DNA from: BOG-908 sp964242595
GTDB taxonomy: Bacteria; Pseudomonadota; Alphaproteobacteria; Acetobacterales; Acetobacteraceae
NCBI GenBank assembly: GCA_964242595.1
Contig: CAXTBC010000013.1
Coordinates: 3,695-67,694, forward strand
DNA length: 64,000 bases
Direction of reading: 5' to 3'
Shown here: piece after piece, positions 63,976-64,000 of the stretch
Numbering within the stretch: the first letter of the stretch is position 1
Layout: every line of letters starts with the position of its first letter
Notes under the pieces: model-generated
Seen by the model: the letters and a program-made list of their open reading frames with translations, nothing else
What the model was told of the DNA's origin: nothing
The model's database searches: none
Translations under genes and position numbers: made by a program

Positions 63976-64000
63976 TTGCGCGGCGAGGAGGACAGGTGGA

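Overview
This is a high-GC alphaproteobacterial chromosome window. It looks like an Acetobacteraceae member (Rhodospirillales). The reasons are the gene content (FlhF/FlhG, HflKC followed by a Do protease, a Mrp ATPase, leucine and valine catabolic genes, a two-cupin oxalate decarboxylase) and two families of intergenic inverted repeats of a kind I associate with that family. The assignment is inference, because no rRNA or other phylogenetic marker is present.

Layout. 1-3660 (minus): a molybdenum hydroxylase operon (2Fe-2S, FAD and molybdopterin subunits), cut by the window start. 3671-4642: three gene remnants (TetR, MOSC, outer-membrane transporter). 4647-6620: a KimA/APC-type permease. 6740-19380: a lower-GC accessory region rich in decayed transposases (IS5, IS66, IS3, IS256). 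Its intact genes are a GMC oxidoreductase, a thiamine-diphosphate enzyme, a metal-dependent amidohydrolase/decarboxylase and an outer-membrane channel, and it also holds a decayed second copy of the amidohydrolase. This resembles a horizontally acquired aromatic or aldehyde catabolic island. 19502-29722: a 1274-residue hybrid sensor kinase, an AraC regulator, a lipoprotein esterase, a catalase-fold protein, a small secreted protein, an FUSC protein and several gene fragments.

30103-39686 is a branched-chain amino acid catabolism block. It holds an enoyl-CoA hydratase, mmsB and mmsA (valine), HMG-CoA lyase and both methylcrotonyl-CoA carboxylase subunits, with isovaleryl-CoA dehydrogenase divergent from them (leucine). 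Then come oxalate decarboxylase, a HAD dehalogenase, a module of unknown function, dienelactone hydrolase and a secreted peroxiredoxin. 44540-45414 holds a translationally coupled pair of small membrane proteins that may be a toxin/immunity remnant. 45675-52843 is housekeeping: Mrp, HflK, HflC, Do protease, a secreted protein and S-adenosylhomocysteinase. 53062-57375 holds an SDR enzyme and a divergent NitT/TauT-like ABC transporter with a double-length permease. 57762-63882 holds a duplicated membrane protein, an IS4 fragment, a glycosyltransferase, argG, flhG and flhF.

From 31.8 kb onward the gene junctions are occupied by a dispersed inverted-repeat family (about eight full copies plus partial ones, 130-155 bp each). 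Each arm contains its own T/A-rich palindrome, and the arms show compensating base changes. A second, GC-rich hairpin family occurs at 43.3, 52.9, 58.5/59.0 and 63.9 kb. The 100-N gap at 38331 lies in a copy of the first family and is flanked by an identical 55-bp sequence, so it is probably an assembly join rather than missing DNA.
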